This document shows positions 11,582 through 22,220 of a stretch of DNA of 64,000 nucleotides, piece after piece; positions within the stretch are counted from its first letter, which is position 1, and each line of letters opens with the position of its first letter. The position numbers and the translations under genes are program-made. Under the pieces are notes generated by a model. That model saw only the letters and a list, made by a program, of their open reading frames with translations, made no database searches and was not told where the DNA came from. Origin of the DNA: Trichocladium uniseriatum (taxonomy: Eukaryota; Ascomycota; Sordariomycetes; Sordariales; Chaetomiaceae); NCBI GenBank assembly GCA_017139535.1, contig WOUO01000015.1, positions 124,001 through 188,000 of the forward strand. Reading direction: 5' to 3'.

Positions 11582-12327
11582 CTTCACCCAAGGGAGACAC
11601 GGGCTCCCTTGCAGTGAAACTTGATTGTGCAAGTCGTCGGATATGGTGGCAAGATGGTAACCGTCTGCTGAAAGAATCAACCCCCCAAGAAATGTGCTGA
11701 ATATGGCGAGTAAATGGCTGATTTCTGGTGGAATAAAATGCCACCTTCGCAGCCCAAGACCACACGAGGCCGGTTACTCGAAAGCAGGGTGAGTGGTAAG
11801 GAAAGGAAAAGAAAATGAAGGGCAGTAGAAGAATAAAAACGAAATGGATTTGTTTGCAGAAGAAGACGAAGAAGAAGAATGCTGTTTATCGAAGATTCCA
11901 GGTCTGGAAGAGTGGGAGAGTCGTGGTTGTTGTCGAGGAAGGCGCGACCACCAAGCGATGAGCAACAGATTGCAAACCCTTGTCCTTCCTGTTGGTTTTG
12001 GGGAAGAAATGTACAGCCCATTTGGGTGCATGCAAATATTAAATACCTTCTTCGTTTCTGCGCCGCGTTGTGTTCGCACATGCCCATCCACGCGCAAACG
12101 ACCGGCACTGTTGTGACAATGCGCATACTGGGATGAAAGAGCACCTTTGCACTTGCACGCTCCCTTCCAACAGGGCCCGTGACATTGGGGCTGTCCAACG
12201 TGAATCTTCCATTACATCTGAGGAGCAACAAGAAAAGAAGACACCAAACTCCACCGATGCCAAACCCGCACAGTAACACAAGGCACAAAGAACAACTCCA
12301 GGGCCATCTCCAGGTAAACAACATGCT
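11582..12327. other. spacer between IST1 and zinc-knuckle genes
   Basis: Both neighbours are on the minus strand, so this 746-base stretch holds the promoter and leader of the zinc-knuckle gene and the 3' UTR of IST1. No gene is seen. Confidence 0.5.
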
Positions 12328-13345
12328 CTACCTCTTCAGCGCAGCAAACCGCTTAGCCAACTCGTCAACATCCGGGATCCCGTCCGCAATGCCCCCCTTC
12401 TTCTCGGCAGGCTTCTTCCCCACAAACCCAGTCCCCGTCGACTTCTTGGTCGGCGTCAGCTCCACCCTGTTGAGCGTGACTTTGGGGTGGACATTATCCG
12501 TCGACATGCCCGGCGGGTTCACCTGCAGCGGACTCGCCGGCCCAAACGACTTCGGCGGCGTGGCTTTACTCAACTCTTCCCTCGCCGCTACCTCATCATC
12601 CACCGCCAGCAGCGGCGCCTCCAGATTCTTCTGCGCCTGGCCCCCACTTGGATTCTCCCCATCATCACCCCCTTCCCCACCCTCATCACCCCCCATAAAC
12701 TCCGGCGGCTCCCCCAACCCTTCCTCCCCCTCTCTCCGCGGCGGCCACGCAACTCCATACGCTTTCGCAATCTCCTCCAAATACCCCTGCACCAACTCCT
12801 CCTTCGGCGGCGCCACACTCAACTTCCTCACCACCCTCTCACTCACCCTCCCCTCCCGATTCTCCATCGCCCCCAGCACAAACTCCTTCCCAAACTTCTC
12901 CCCCAGCAACACCCTCACCTGCTGCAACTCCTTAATCTCCGTCTTGGGCGCCGCATAAATCAGACTCTGCACCGCCTCCTCCAGGCCGGGGTCACACGTC
13001 GCCGAGGCATCCAACAAACCCGCGCGCGCGAGCAGCAGCTCGCAGTACAGCTCAAGCATCTCGTGCAGCTCGGTGATAATGTCGGAGCGGATAATGTTTT
13101 CGACGCGGATGCGCGCCGAGTCGGCTTTCCCTTGCTCGAGCAGCTGGGCCATGGCGCGGCGCTGGGCTTTGGACAGGGCCTCGTCGCGCTTTTGGACCAT
13201 GCGCAGGCGGGCGATGGAGAGTTTGAGTTGGACTTTGAGTTTGGGCTGGGGGGGTGTTAGTTGGGATTTGGGAGAGGTACAATATCTCACTTGGGAGGGT
13301 GAGGGGTGATGAACGTACGACGAGGGTTGAAGGTGGGGGAGGCAT
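12328..13345 (-). CDS. IST1: IST1-like ESCRT-III regulator
   Basis: Two exons, 13345-13319 and 13245-12328, encode 314 residues. The tiny first exon gives MPPPPSTLV and joins to PKLKVQLKLSIARLRMVQ, the start of the Ist1 domain. The helical ESCRT-III-like core runs to about residue 180 (KADSARIRVENIIRSD, ELLLARAGLLD, LIYAAPKTEIKEL). A low-complexity linker follows and the C-terminus ends in GIPDVDELAKRFAALKR, which has the shape of a C-terminal MIM motif (DELAKRFAALK) that binds the MIT domain of Vps4. Ist1 controls Vps4 recruitment during multivesicular body formation on endosomes. The first intron has a GTACGT donor and a CCCCCCAG acceptor. Confidence 0.92.
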
Positions 13346-14065
13346 TTTGAAGGGTTGATGATGTGCTGTGTGTTGTTGTGGACTGGAGTTGTAGATATCT
13401 TGAATGGGGCCAGGGGCTTGTTGCAGCTTTAAGTTGTCAAGAGTCTAGGCTCCCGTATTTTAGACAGGTGAGGTTGCGTATGCACTCAAGGCGGTTGCGG
13501 CTGACAGCTTGCCATACTCAGGTGGGGTGGTTCGGGATGGCGGGGTAGGATCTGCAGTGTGATGCAAGGTCACAGGGGGCCGAGGTTAGATGAACAGTGT
13601 GGCTGGTTAACTTGACACACACTCCCTTTCCCATGTTACACCCCCCACTACAAGTTACACAGAAACAAGCCAGAAGAAGGACTCGGGGTTCATGGCATCA
13701 TTAATATAAAAAGACGAAGAGGGGATATGGGTAAAGAAGCTGTTAATGGCACTCCAACTACGTACAGACTGCCCGTAACTACTACTCTGTAGTGATTATC
13801 CACCAAAAGAAGTATCCGTATACCGAGGGTATCATCCCCAAACAGCAGTCGTCTTCCCATCCAGTGGCAGTGACCCATCTAACCCGCTCAGACGCCCAAT
13901 CCAAAACACCAAACATGAATATAAGCTTGACAAAAACCCAGAGTCATCCACCGATAAGAGCCCGCAAGAGACACTCCAGCAACACCGGTCCACAGTGTTG
14001 AAGACAAAGTCCGCTCCAACCCCATGAACCCAGACCGAATCGCCGCGGAAAGAACACCCAGCACC
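13346..14065. other. spacer between SPT3 and IST1 genes
   Basis: Holds the IST1 promoter and the SPT3 3' UTR, both genes reading leftward. No gene is seen. Confidence 0.5.
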
Positions 14066-16776
14066 TCAGAACAACTTGAGACTCGTATGCTGCTGCAGCC
14101 GGGTCCCGTTGAGCATCGCCCGAAACTTCTTAGGCCGTTGCTGCAGACGGCGAAAAGCCTCCTGGATATGGCGCGGCTCAACCGGCGAGCGACCCTCACT
14201 CGGCGGATCAAACAACCCGCCCCCACCCGGCGCCTTGCGCTTCTTGCCCGCATTCTCGCCCGTGCGCTCGCGGAACTGGTCCTCGTTCTCCTTGATCTTG
14301 AGCGCCTCCTCGGTCAGGGTCTGGACCATCTCAAACGTCAGAAACCCCAGGATGTCGACAATGTCGTCCGAGGGCTTGCCGTCAGTGACGAGGCCGAACC
14401 CGGCCCACTCGCGGAACCGCTTGCCCTTGCGGTAGGTGAAGGACGCCTGGCGGAACTCGGACCACGTCACGTACTCCTCCTTGGTCATGGCCTTGGTGCG
14501 CTCGTCGGCCTTGCGCAGGCGCTGGAGGGTGATGTGGTTCATCTCCTCCTCTTCTTCGTCCTCCTCGTCCTCGCGCTCGGGGACTTCGACGGAGAAAAAC
14601 GAGGAGGGTTCCCACGGGAGGCCGACCTTGGCTTTCTTGTTCTTTTTTGTGGTGTCGTCCACGGGGCCACCGGGGACGACGCCACCGACGGGGTCCTCGC
14701 CGGCACCCAGATCGGCCTCGCCACCCTTGTCGTCCGAGTCCTTGACGTTCTTGCGTACGTCCTTCCAGGACAGGAAGGTACGCAGCCGGGATACTTTGGG
14801 CGCGTCATCGCGGATCTGGAAGATCAGATCGTTGATGGTGATGGAGCGCGAGCCGCGCCGGGCGGCCAGTTCTGTGCAACTTCTGAGCTGAAAACCATGT
14901 GTCAATCTTCGGACGACGTGTGCTGTGACATCAGGCGGAAACTTACAATTTCGATGACTTGTTGGCGTACAATGTCTTCGATGATGCCGGTAGTCTCGAC
15001 CGATGGTTCTCCCGTTTCGCCCGACACGTACATCATCTGAAGTTCGCGATAGTTAGCGATTGCCTCACGAGGGTGTGGCTCCGTCTCGTAATCGCTGTCG
15101 TCTTCATCGGCATCCGCTTGGCTGTCGATGGGAAAGAAATCAAGGCCATGTGCAATTTTGAAAGCGCAATGAAGAAGCTTGAAAGGAATCCCGGCCTTGG
15201 TCAGCTTCGGCTTGAGCATACGCTGTAGGCCATCCAGTTCCTTGTTGATGTCTGGGCCGATAACCACATCAAAGGCGTCCTGGAACAGCGCGGAGCTCTC
15301 AAAGGTCTGCATGTTACTGCAGTTGGGGTCGGTTTTCCATCGCTGAGCCATCATCGCCTTGGTCGACTTCATCGTTTTCGACATTGGTTGAGGTGACAAT
15401 GGGAGATGTGACAATGGTAGAAGCGGCAATGGGAAAAGTGATTTGTGAGGCGAGTTGTGCGTTGCGGCGACGGTGCTGACGGTTGGAAGTCGGTGCAATT
15501 TTTTTAACCCGACTTGACCGACCAGGTTGGCGAGTAGATCGGTGAGACGAAAAAGAAGCCGTGGAATGGGGTGCTGAATTTGGGGGCACGGTCGCCAACG
15601 CGTGAGCCAGCTTTGGCGTCGGTGACGTGTGTGCAGTCGCGACTTGGTTTGGTGTCGGCGACGTGTGTACAATCGCGACTTGGTTCTCTTTGTCGGCCTC
15701 ATTCTCATCTCCTTCTTTGGGATCCGGAAGGGAGATGTCTGGTTTGCACATAGAAGAGACCTGGCTCCCCCAAGCCTCCCGATTCCCGTTCGGAGCCGAT
15801 TCAGGCGATCCCTGAGGCTCTTCGGGCTCTTCAGCTTCGTCATCGTCATAGCCGTCGATGATAGGGAACGGTGAGAACCGAGCTGGGCGCAGAATCGAGG
15901 TTCTCGGCCGCGCGACTAGCCAACGCTGGCGTGCACGAGTGAGAGAGTCGGGCTCAGGGGAGTTAAATCGTACCCTGTGGCATGCCATGTTGACCAATTG
16001 TCTCGAAGTTGGTGATGATGCCGGCTCGGAGGTGAACGAAACGGTCTCGCTGTGGTTTAAAGATGGTTGGGGGAGAGAAAAAGCAGGTAGTGGTGGCACG
16101 TGAGGGTAGCCCTGATGGAAGGGGACCGTTTCCCAAAGGGGACCTTGGGGCCAGGGCGCGGGTTACCACGTGCCAGGCTGCTTTCTCTCTGCCTGGTCGT
16201 GTTCTGGTTGTGTAACTGATTCGGTTCTCCTCTAAAGCCGTCTCGGTTGTCATGGTAGAATGTATTCAGCCCACGCGCCAGGGCGCGTATCCAGGTGTGA
16301 GGCTCGCGCCGCCCTCATTTTGCAACCCAACGCCGTCGCAGTCTCGCCCTTGATTCCCCTCATCCTCACCCCTATTACCATGGCTCTCTCGGTGGCAACC
16401 CAGCTGCACAGGCACAGCTCCCCAAAGGTCGGCTGTGTAAGCTGTGTGGAAAAGGCTTCTCAAAGCCAGGGTGATAAACGCGACTTCGTCCGACTCGGCC
16501 ATCCCCTCCCTCTCATGCTCTCGATCCACTGAGGACTTTGGCGAGCTTGTCCAGGCCCCATACCATCCAATAAACGCCCTCTCAATCAGTTCCATCAAAT
16601 TCATCGCCAGCGCTTGCCGGCGGGCTCATTCACATGGCCTCTCATTCAAGACCCGTTTTGCCTTACCCCAAAGACAAACTAGCGAACAACGGCTTATCTA
16701 GGGGATAAGCAATCAGCAAAGCACCCACCTGCTGTATCTCCTGGCGATACTTGTACTGCTTGTCCTTGTCCGCCAT
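14066..16776 (-). CDS. SPT3: SAGA complex subunit Spt3
   Basis: Three exons: 16776-16729, 15036-14947 and 14887-14066, encoding 319 residues, the usual length. Exon 1 encodes MADKDKQYKYRQEIQQ. Exon 2 starts MMYVSGETGEPSVETTGIIE, so the join recreates the conserved KYRxEIQQMMxVSGE of Spt3. Exon 3 continues with RGSRSITINDLIFQIRDD and KVSRLRTFLSWKDVRKNVKD. The first ~90 residues form the TAF13-like histone fold, and the C-terminal TAF11-like histone fold includes the stretch SDDIVDILGFLTFEMVQTL. Spt3 helps SAGA deliver TBP to promoters. The first intron is 1692 bases, far longer than any other here, and contains same-strand open frames. Its donor is GTGGGT and its end is GCTAAC..TTCAG. An alternative transcript starting inside the intron would read in frame into exon 2. 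Confidence 0.9.
14948..15988 (-). other. same-strand open frames inside and next to SPT3 intron 1
   Basis: Frame A starts with an ATG at 15988 and runs to TAA at 15314-15316 (224 codons). It has MACHRVRFNSPEPDSL at its start, an acidic patch (DDDEAEEPEEP) and two copies of a 12-residue unit (QVATAHTSPTP). Frame B starts one base after that stop, with an ATG at 15312. It holds a composition-balanced stretch (SSALFQDAFDVVIGPDINKE, LKPKLTKAGIPFKLLHCAFK) and reads without a stop through the SPT3 acceptor into exon 2. Either a nested gene broken by a frameshift, a fused or alternative 5' part of SPT3, or chance. No family is recognised. Two CACGTG boxes (16097-16102, 16167-16172) lie upstream of frame A. 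Confidence 0.35.
15615..15685. repeat. two-copy tandem repeat, period 36
   Basis: A unit beginning GGYGTCGGYGACGTGTGT occurs at 15615 and again at 15651 with few differences. On the minus strand it encodes the repeated peptide QVATAHTSPTP within the SPT3 intron open frame. The period is a multiple of three, so the reading frame is kept. Confidence 0.6.
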
Positions 16777-17386
16777 CTTGACCGGTGCGTATGAGATGCG
16801 GGAGGTGTAGTTGATAATGATAACCTGGTACCCAAGGTTGGTGAATTAAAAGATGGGCACTTGGCCAATGACTGCTATTGATGAAGTTGAAAGCGGAGTG
16901 AAGCTGAGCGCGAAGCGCCCGTATGGGTCTGTAACAAGTGGGTCTTGGTGGTCTGTGCCGCGCTTTGGTTGGTGGTATCAGTGGTAAGATTACCGTATTG
17001 TTCGTATTTGGTAATGTCGCAGATGCTGTACGGGCCGAGGCAAGGGAGGAAGGGAGCAAGCGGGCTGGAGGAGCAATAATATATATCTATAAATACTACG
17101 ATAGGAATCTTTCAGAATTACAATTCGAGCCCTTCAAGCCGAGTCTATGGAGGTGAGATTGGCCTGGAAGTTCGTTATCCTTTGTAACACTTCCGAAACT
17201 GTACCACTATGGCTCGTGACTTAAAGGCAAAGGGAGCTCGGATGGCTCAGAGCACCTTTCACGTATAAATTGGCCCGTTTCAGAGTCGGCATATGCCAGG
17301 GCGGGGGAATATTATTATCTCCTACTTAAAGGCAACATCAGACTACCCCGTGACATGACCCCCTGACCCCCTCTTCCATCAAGGGA
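16777..17386. other. spacer between PPM1 and SPT3 genes
   Basis: Promoter of SPT3 and 3' UTR of PPM1, both reading leftward. No gene is seen. Confidence 0.5.
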
Positions 17387-18520
17387 CTATAAACCATCCT
17401 CCTCCTCCTCCTCCTCCCCACCCCTCACCTCCCTCCCAACATCCAACTCCATCCCCCCTCCCCTCCACCCCCAAGCCACAATATAATGCCCCGCCAACAA
17501 CCTCCACTCCTCCACCTCATCCAACCCCCCCTCCAGCCCATCGATCCTAACCTTCTCCCCCTCCCCAACCCACCCCTCCCAAATCCCATCCACCGTCTCA
17601 CTACGCACCTCGCTAAACCCACACTCCTCCCTCAACCGCCGTTCCTGATCCGCCGCCGTCGGGTACACTTCCACTGTCGGCATGGCGATCCCCCGCGCGG
17701 CGAGGTTCGACGTCATGGTCTTGCCGAAGGGATCGTTCGGCAGGATGGGCTCGTAGAGGACGAGGCCGAGATCCGGGAGGAGGGAGGTGAAGTGCGTGAG
17801 GACGGCGGTGGTGAGGGTTGGGGGGAGGTAGCAGAGGCAGCACTCTGAGAGGAGGAGGGTTGGGGCGGATGAGAGGAGGGTGGGGAGGGGTGGGGAGGAA
17901 GGGGTGAGAGTGCGGAGGTCGAGGCCGTGGACTGTGAGGGTGTTGGTTGGGTTGGTAAGAGAATGGGTTTGCCAGGCGGTTGGGGTGAGGGTTGATGGCG
18001 GGGAGAGGATGGTGCGGAGGTTGGGGGTGGATTGGATGAGGGTTTGCTTGCGGGCCGTGATGGTGGGGAAGTCGATTTCATGATAGGCGATATTGGAGTG
18101 GGGTTGCGGTGAAGTAAAGAGGCGTAGGCTGCGGGTGTCGGTACCGGCGCCGAGCGAGACAATTTGCCGTGGTTTGTTTGGATCAGTGGTGGCGAGGAAG
18201 TGGTCGACAAGGGTGTCGATGGCCGTGGTGCGCGTGTAAGTGCCCCTGTTGATGATGGGCAGCCGTCGGGTAGCAGGGCCTGGAGGGGCTTGCACGAAAA
18301 GGCGGGCGAACGGGTCTGACAGGTAGCCGAGATCGACGGCGCTCAGGCGGGAGACGGCGGCGTCGGTGTCGGTGCCTTGGATGGTGGCATCGTGGCTTGG
18401 CCCGAGTCCGGGTCCGGATGCGGGGTGGCCGCTCCGGCTCAGACCACCCCGGCCCCGGCCCCGGCCCCTTCCTGCCCCGCCGCGCAGGGAGAGAAGGTTG
18501 GGTATTGACGGGGCTGACAT
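17387..18520 (-). CDS. PPM1: PP2A leucine carboxyl methyltransferase
   Basis: A single exon of 377 residues. The enzyme transfers a methyl group from S-adenosylmethionine to the C-terminal leucine carboxylate of the PP2A catalytic subunit. The SAM-binding motif is IVSLGAGTDTRSLRLF at about 118-133; other family blocks are YLSDPFARLF, NRGTYTRTT, YHEIDFPTI, LLSECCLCYLPP and YEPILPNDPFGKTM. The first ~40 residues are unusual: RGGAGRGRGRGRGGLSRSG, an Arg-Gly-rich extension not part of the catalytic fold. A tail of glutamates (GGEEEEEEDGL) ends the protein. Coding DNA in the middle is C-rich with long pyrimidine runs. The start ATG at 18520 is the first in frame and the catalytic domain needs everything after about residue 45. 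Confidence 0.93.
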   Translation of the reverse strand: MSAPSIPNLLSLRGGAGRGRGRGRGGLSRSGHPASGPGLGPSHDATIQGTDTDAAVSRLSAVDLGYLSDPFARLFVQAPPGPATRRLPIINRGTYTRTTAIDTLVDHFLATTDPNKPRQIVSLGAGTDTRSLRLFTSPQPHSNIAYHEIDFPTITARKQTLIQSTPNLRTILSPPSTLTPTAWQTHSLTNPTNTLTVHGLDLRTLTPSSPPLPTLLSSAPTLLLSECCLCYLPPTLTTAVLTHFTSLLPDLGLVLYEPILPNDPFGKTMTSNLAARGIAMPTVEVYPTAADQERRLREECGFSEVRSETVDGIWEGWVGEGEKVRIDGLEGGLDEVEEWRLLAGHYIVAWGWRGGGMELDVGREVRGGEEEEEEDGL

Positions 18521-19057
18521 TGCGGGAAATTGTATTGCGCGTAGCAGTACTTGTTGACCTCTTGCAGACAGTGAGATATCCGTCTGTTAGGTCTCGAAAA
18601 CGCAAGCTTGTAATGAATAAAGTTGTTTCTGAAATCCGACGGTTGGGCAGACTGAAGGATGGGATGTTCTGAAAGGAAAATATAGCGGGGTTTCACTGGA
18701 CAAACGGTGCGGATAGCGTTGCTTTGGCGGGCGGACCTAGAGTCGGACCCACTTGAGCTCCAGGTTGTGCCGGGGATGGCCCACCTCAACGTCGACGACG
18801 CTCCCAGGCTCCGTCGCCTTTCCACTAGCATCACTTTTCATGGTATTAAGATGGTACTCAAACAGCACTGTGATCAATATATTCTGATACTTGGTATGTT
18901 TTAATTGAAGACTACATTTTCTCAGACACTTACCTGTGCTCAGCTTCGAGTACCCTCAACCTGAATCATGCAGCAATCCTTGCTCTCCTGAGTGCCCTGG
19001 TGTTCCTATGCCTCGGCCAACGCCTGTTTTTACAGTACACTTTTACGGCCGACCTTC
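18521..19057. other. spacer between SDR and PPM1 genes
   Basis: PPM1 promoter and SDR 3' UTR. It is more AT-rich than the coding DNA. No gene is seen. Confidence 0.5.
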
Positions 19058-20436
19058 TCAAAGACAGCCAAAGACCTTTGCCATGTTGTACTCATAAATG
19101 TTCTCCGGAGTGAGATCCCTAGCCATCTGTCCAAGCAAAGCATCGTAGCCGACAGTGTAGGAGGGCTGCAGGAACTTGTCCGTCAAAGCATCATGGATGG
19201 TGGCAGAAACCGCTTCAGCCGGCTCCGCCACGCCGTCAACTGCCAGCGAAGTGAGCTTATACCTGTCAAGTAGTCAGTATCTCATACTCCGCCCAGACGA
19301 CGAAGAACTTAATCTTTCACTTACCACTTCTCCAGCATTGGCCGGTAAACCCTATCCTCGGCTTCCGGAACCGGGCCGTCAGCCCTGACCACACCCCCAA
19401 AACTATCAACGCCAATAGCTCCCTTAGAGACGTTGTCAAAATACTGATCCCAAGCAGATCCAATATGCGGACCAACGCCGCCCGTCCTCGTCCAACCAGG
19501 CCGAATCGTCGCCATTCCTATCACTCATCAGCCCCACCTCATCACACTAACACTAGTCAAAAGGGCAAGGCAGACTCACCAACGCCAAACGGCATCAACT
19601 CCATCCTCCACGCACGACTCATCCCCTCGATCGCCGCCTTCAGCGCACTGTACGGCGCCCACAGCGGGGGGTTGACATAGGCCCCATAACTGCCCACATT
19701 CAAAAACCGCCCCTTATTCCGCTTGATCTGCGGCAGGAACGCCCGCACCACGGAGATGTACCCCCAGAGGTTGAGCTCAAACAGGCGGCGGATATCGGCG
19801 TCGGGAGTCAGCTCCATGGGCGAGATCATGCAGAACCCGGCGTTGTTGACGACGCCGACGAGGGGCCGGTTCGGGTCGTCAGCGATGACGGCGTCGATGT
19901 ACGAGGCGCAGTGGGAGATGGAGTCGGGTGAGAGGACGTCCATTATTGCTGGGTGGATGGCGCCGCCGCTGCCACCGCCGCCGGCCTCACCCTCGGTGGT
20001 CTGAATGGGACCGGCGGCGACGTTTGCTCGGTCGGCGGCGGGTTTGATCTTGGCGACTTCGATCTCGTTGGGGGCTGTGGCGAAGACGGTGTAACCTTTG
20101 GAGGCGAGGTGTAGGGCCGTTGCTAGGCCGATGCCTGGGAAGGGGTTAGATTGGGGATGTGTAAGTGGTTGGGGATGTGTAAGTGGTTGGGAATGTGTAA
20201 GTGAAAGGCTAGATCTTCCTCTTACCCTGACTGGCGCCGGTTATCACGACGCTGGGTGAGTAGAAGCGGCCATCGCTGGTCTTGTGTGGCCGCGTGTGAG
20301 TCTGGGGCTTCAGTCCGTTGAAGCAGTAGTACAGGAAGTAGCCGCTGGCATAGTTAATTCCGCGGTCTAGACACGCTAGTATGCGGTTTAGAGCAACGGT
20401 GAGGCAGGAGAAGGCTTGCAAGAATGAGGATGGCAT
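19058..20436 (-). CDS. short-chain dehydrogenase/reductase
   Basis: Four exons: 20436-20226, 20134-19580, 19517-19325 and 19262-19058, encoding 387 residues. The nucleotide-binding motif TGASQGIG (66-73) spans the first splice. NNAG follows in the middle, and the catalytic set is Ser219, Tyr232 and Lys236 (PYSALKAAIEG), with PGWTRT after it. The N-terminal ~55 residues are partly hydrophobic and precede the Rossmann fold, so a membrane anchor is possible. The layout resembles 11-beta-/17-beta-hydroxysteroid dehydrogenase-type SDRs; the substrate cannot be assigned. A Gly-rich insert (EAGGGGSGG) sits between beta 2 and the NNAG strand. All four donors and acceptors fit consensus and every join preserves the frame. 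Confidence 0.88.
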
Positions 20437-21091
20437 GGTTGGTAAGGGGCAAGAGCACAGAAATCAAGGGTAGTTTGGCTAGGTTTGCTCTGTCTGAGAG
20501 TTTTAAGGTTCAATTTCAATCATTATCCTGCTTTTATACATGTCTTTATTCTCATCCCCCTTTGGTCTTGAGATCACCATGACGCTCTTGATGCATGCCA
20601 AGGAGGATGCTTCGTTATAGATATCAGGGTTAGGGTTATGGCCTTTGAATCACCACAAGAAGTACGAATAAACTGTACAAGTACTGTAACACAACATTGG
20701 TTCACCTGCCAGTTGAAAACACTTGTTGGGTGAATTTAGACATTTTCATACTCCGTATCCTCAACCTCGAGTTGATTTATGGGTGCGCTGACGAACACGG
20801 AAATGTTATCGCCCCGCTTAACGCCCGGCTTACCCGTGACGTGACGGGATTCCCAAAGCGCCGCGCCAGTCAGGCCCCCAGCGGGGCAGTGCTCTCTCGT
20901 TGCTGCAAGGATCTTGTTCCCCCAGGCTGCCATTTCTTTGGCGCCACTCATCCAACTCGCCTTTTAAACCCGGCTCTCCCACTCACCCACTCATCGTTTC
21001 GATCCTTTGTCGTATTAGCGCTCATTTCGTGAGAGCCGTTTGACACTTTTCATCACGCTCTTTTCCTCATTTCGTCATTTCCATCACCAAC
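20437..21091. other. divergent promoter of SDR and membrane-protein genes
   Basis: A 655-base stretch between divergent genes. It carries a telomere-like AGGGTTAGGGTTA at 20626-20638 and a TACTCCGTA motif at 20749-20757. CT-rich leader sequence precedes the start at 21092. No gene is seen. Confidence 0.55.
20626..20638 (+). promoter_or_regulatory. telobox-like AGGGTTAGGGTTA
   Basis: Two TTAGGG-type units in the shared promoter, 190 bases upstream of the SDR start and 454 bases upstream of the start at 21092. Function inferred only from position and similarity to teloboxes. Confidence 0.4.
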
Positions 21092-22220
21092 ATGATTTCG
21101 AACGTCGCTGCCGCCGGCGGAACGCTGGTCAGGCGTGTCGCTGAGTACGCGCCGCCTGCTCAGGACTGGAAGCTCGACGCTGCGAGCTTGATCCTGTTCC
21201 TTGCCAATATGGTGCTCTTCCTCCCGGCCTTCTTGATCGTGAGTACTGCCCTTGAAACCCCCTTGCCAAGGATCTCACTGGCTAACACAGCGGCCCTAGA
21301 TTGTCTACACCTTTGACCATCTCTACCCCACCCTGGCCGCCGTCGAGGACCCTCTCCCGGCATACGAGGCCCTGTCCATGAACGACGATGACACCCCCAA
21401 AAACAACACGGAGCCGGTTCTCACTGCCCAGCCTGGCAAGCCCATCACCGCCTCGCTGCGCGCCATCAACCGCCGACTGAGGTCCTTCGGTGGCTGGACC
21501 GCCAACTTCCGCGGCCTCGGCTACGCCTTTGTCGTCGGCGTCCTGACCCTCGCGACCACGTTCTTCTTGGGCCTCATCCCCTTCATCAACGTCCGCATCG
21601 CCCACCTGCTCGCCCTCCTCGCTGTGTCCCCACTCTCCACCACCTGGACGCACCTCGTCATCACCCCGCTCAGCTCCAGGTCCTTCTTCAGCCGCATCCC
21701 CTCCCTCCGCAAGACCTACCTCGCCACCTGGGTCCCCACCACCGCCCTCTGGGCCGCCGCCCACGTCTCCGTCCTGCTCACCCAGCTGCTCGCCGACCTG
21801 ATCGGCCTCACCGCCGTCGTCCTCGACCCCAAGCACCCCGAGCAGAAGACGCGCCCGACCAGCTCCGACGCGGGCAAGGCCTTGTGCGTCCTCGCCGTCG
21901 CCACGGCGCTGAGCTTGCTCCTCATCGTCCCCGCGCACGCGGCCCTCACGCGCGTGCAGGCGTCGCTGCTCCCCGCCGACGAGGAGACGATCGTGCCCTT
22001 TGACCGCTCCTTTGGCGGCCGCGTCGAGCCCGAGGTCGTCACGGGCAAGGGCTTCGCGACGCTCGGCGCCGCGCTCGCCACTGTCTCGCGCAAGAGCTGG
22101 CTGCGCATCTACCTGCTCCGCCTCAAGATCTTTGGGGCGACGATCCTGGTCGAGATGGCCGTGGGTGCCGTGCTGCTGGTGGAGGTGTTGATCATGCTGG
22201 CGATTCGGGGTGGGAAGTGA
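21092..22220 (+). CDS. multi-pass membrane protein of unknown function
   Basis: Two exons, 21092-21238 and 21300-22220, encode 355 residues. The chain has about six hydrophobic segments: LDAASLILFLANMVLFLPAF (about 30-49), GYAFVVGVLTLATTFFLGLI, IAHLLALLAVSPLS, TTALWAAAHVSVLL, ALCVLAVATALSLLLIVPAH and a C-terminal ILVEMAVGAVLLVEVLIMLA. A PTL-x-VEDPLPAYE loop follows the first helix. Similar ascomycete proteins are sometimes labelled ubiquitin carrier protein, but no ubiquitin-related domain or catalytic cysteine is visible, so that label should not be trusted. Location in an internal membrane is likely; the function is unknown. Confidence 0.85.
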
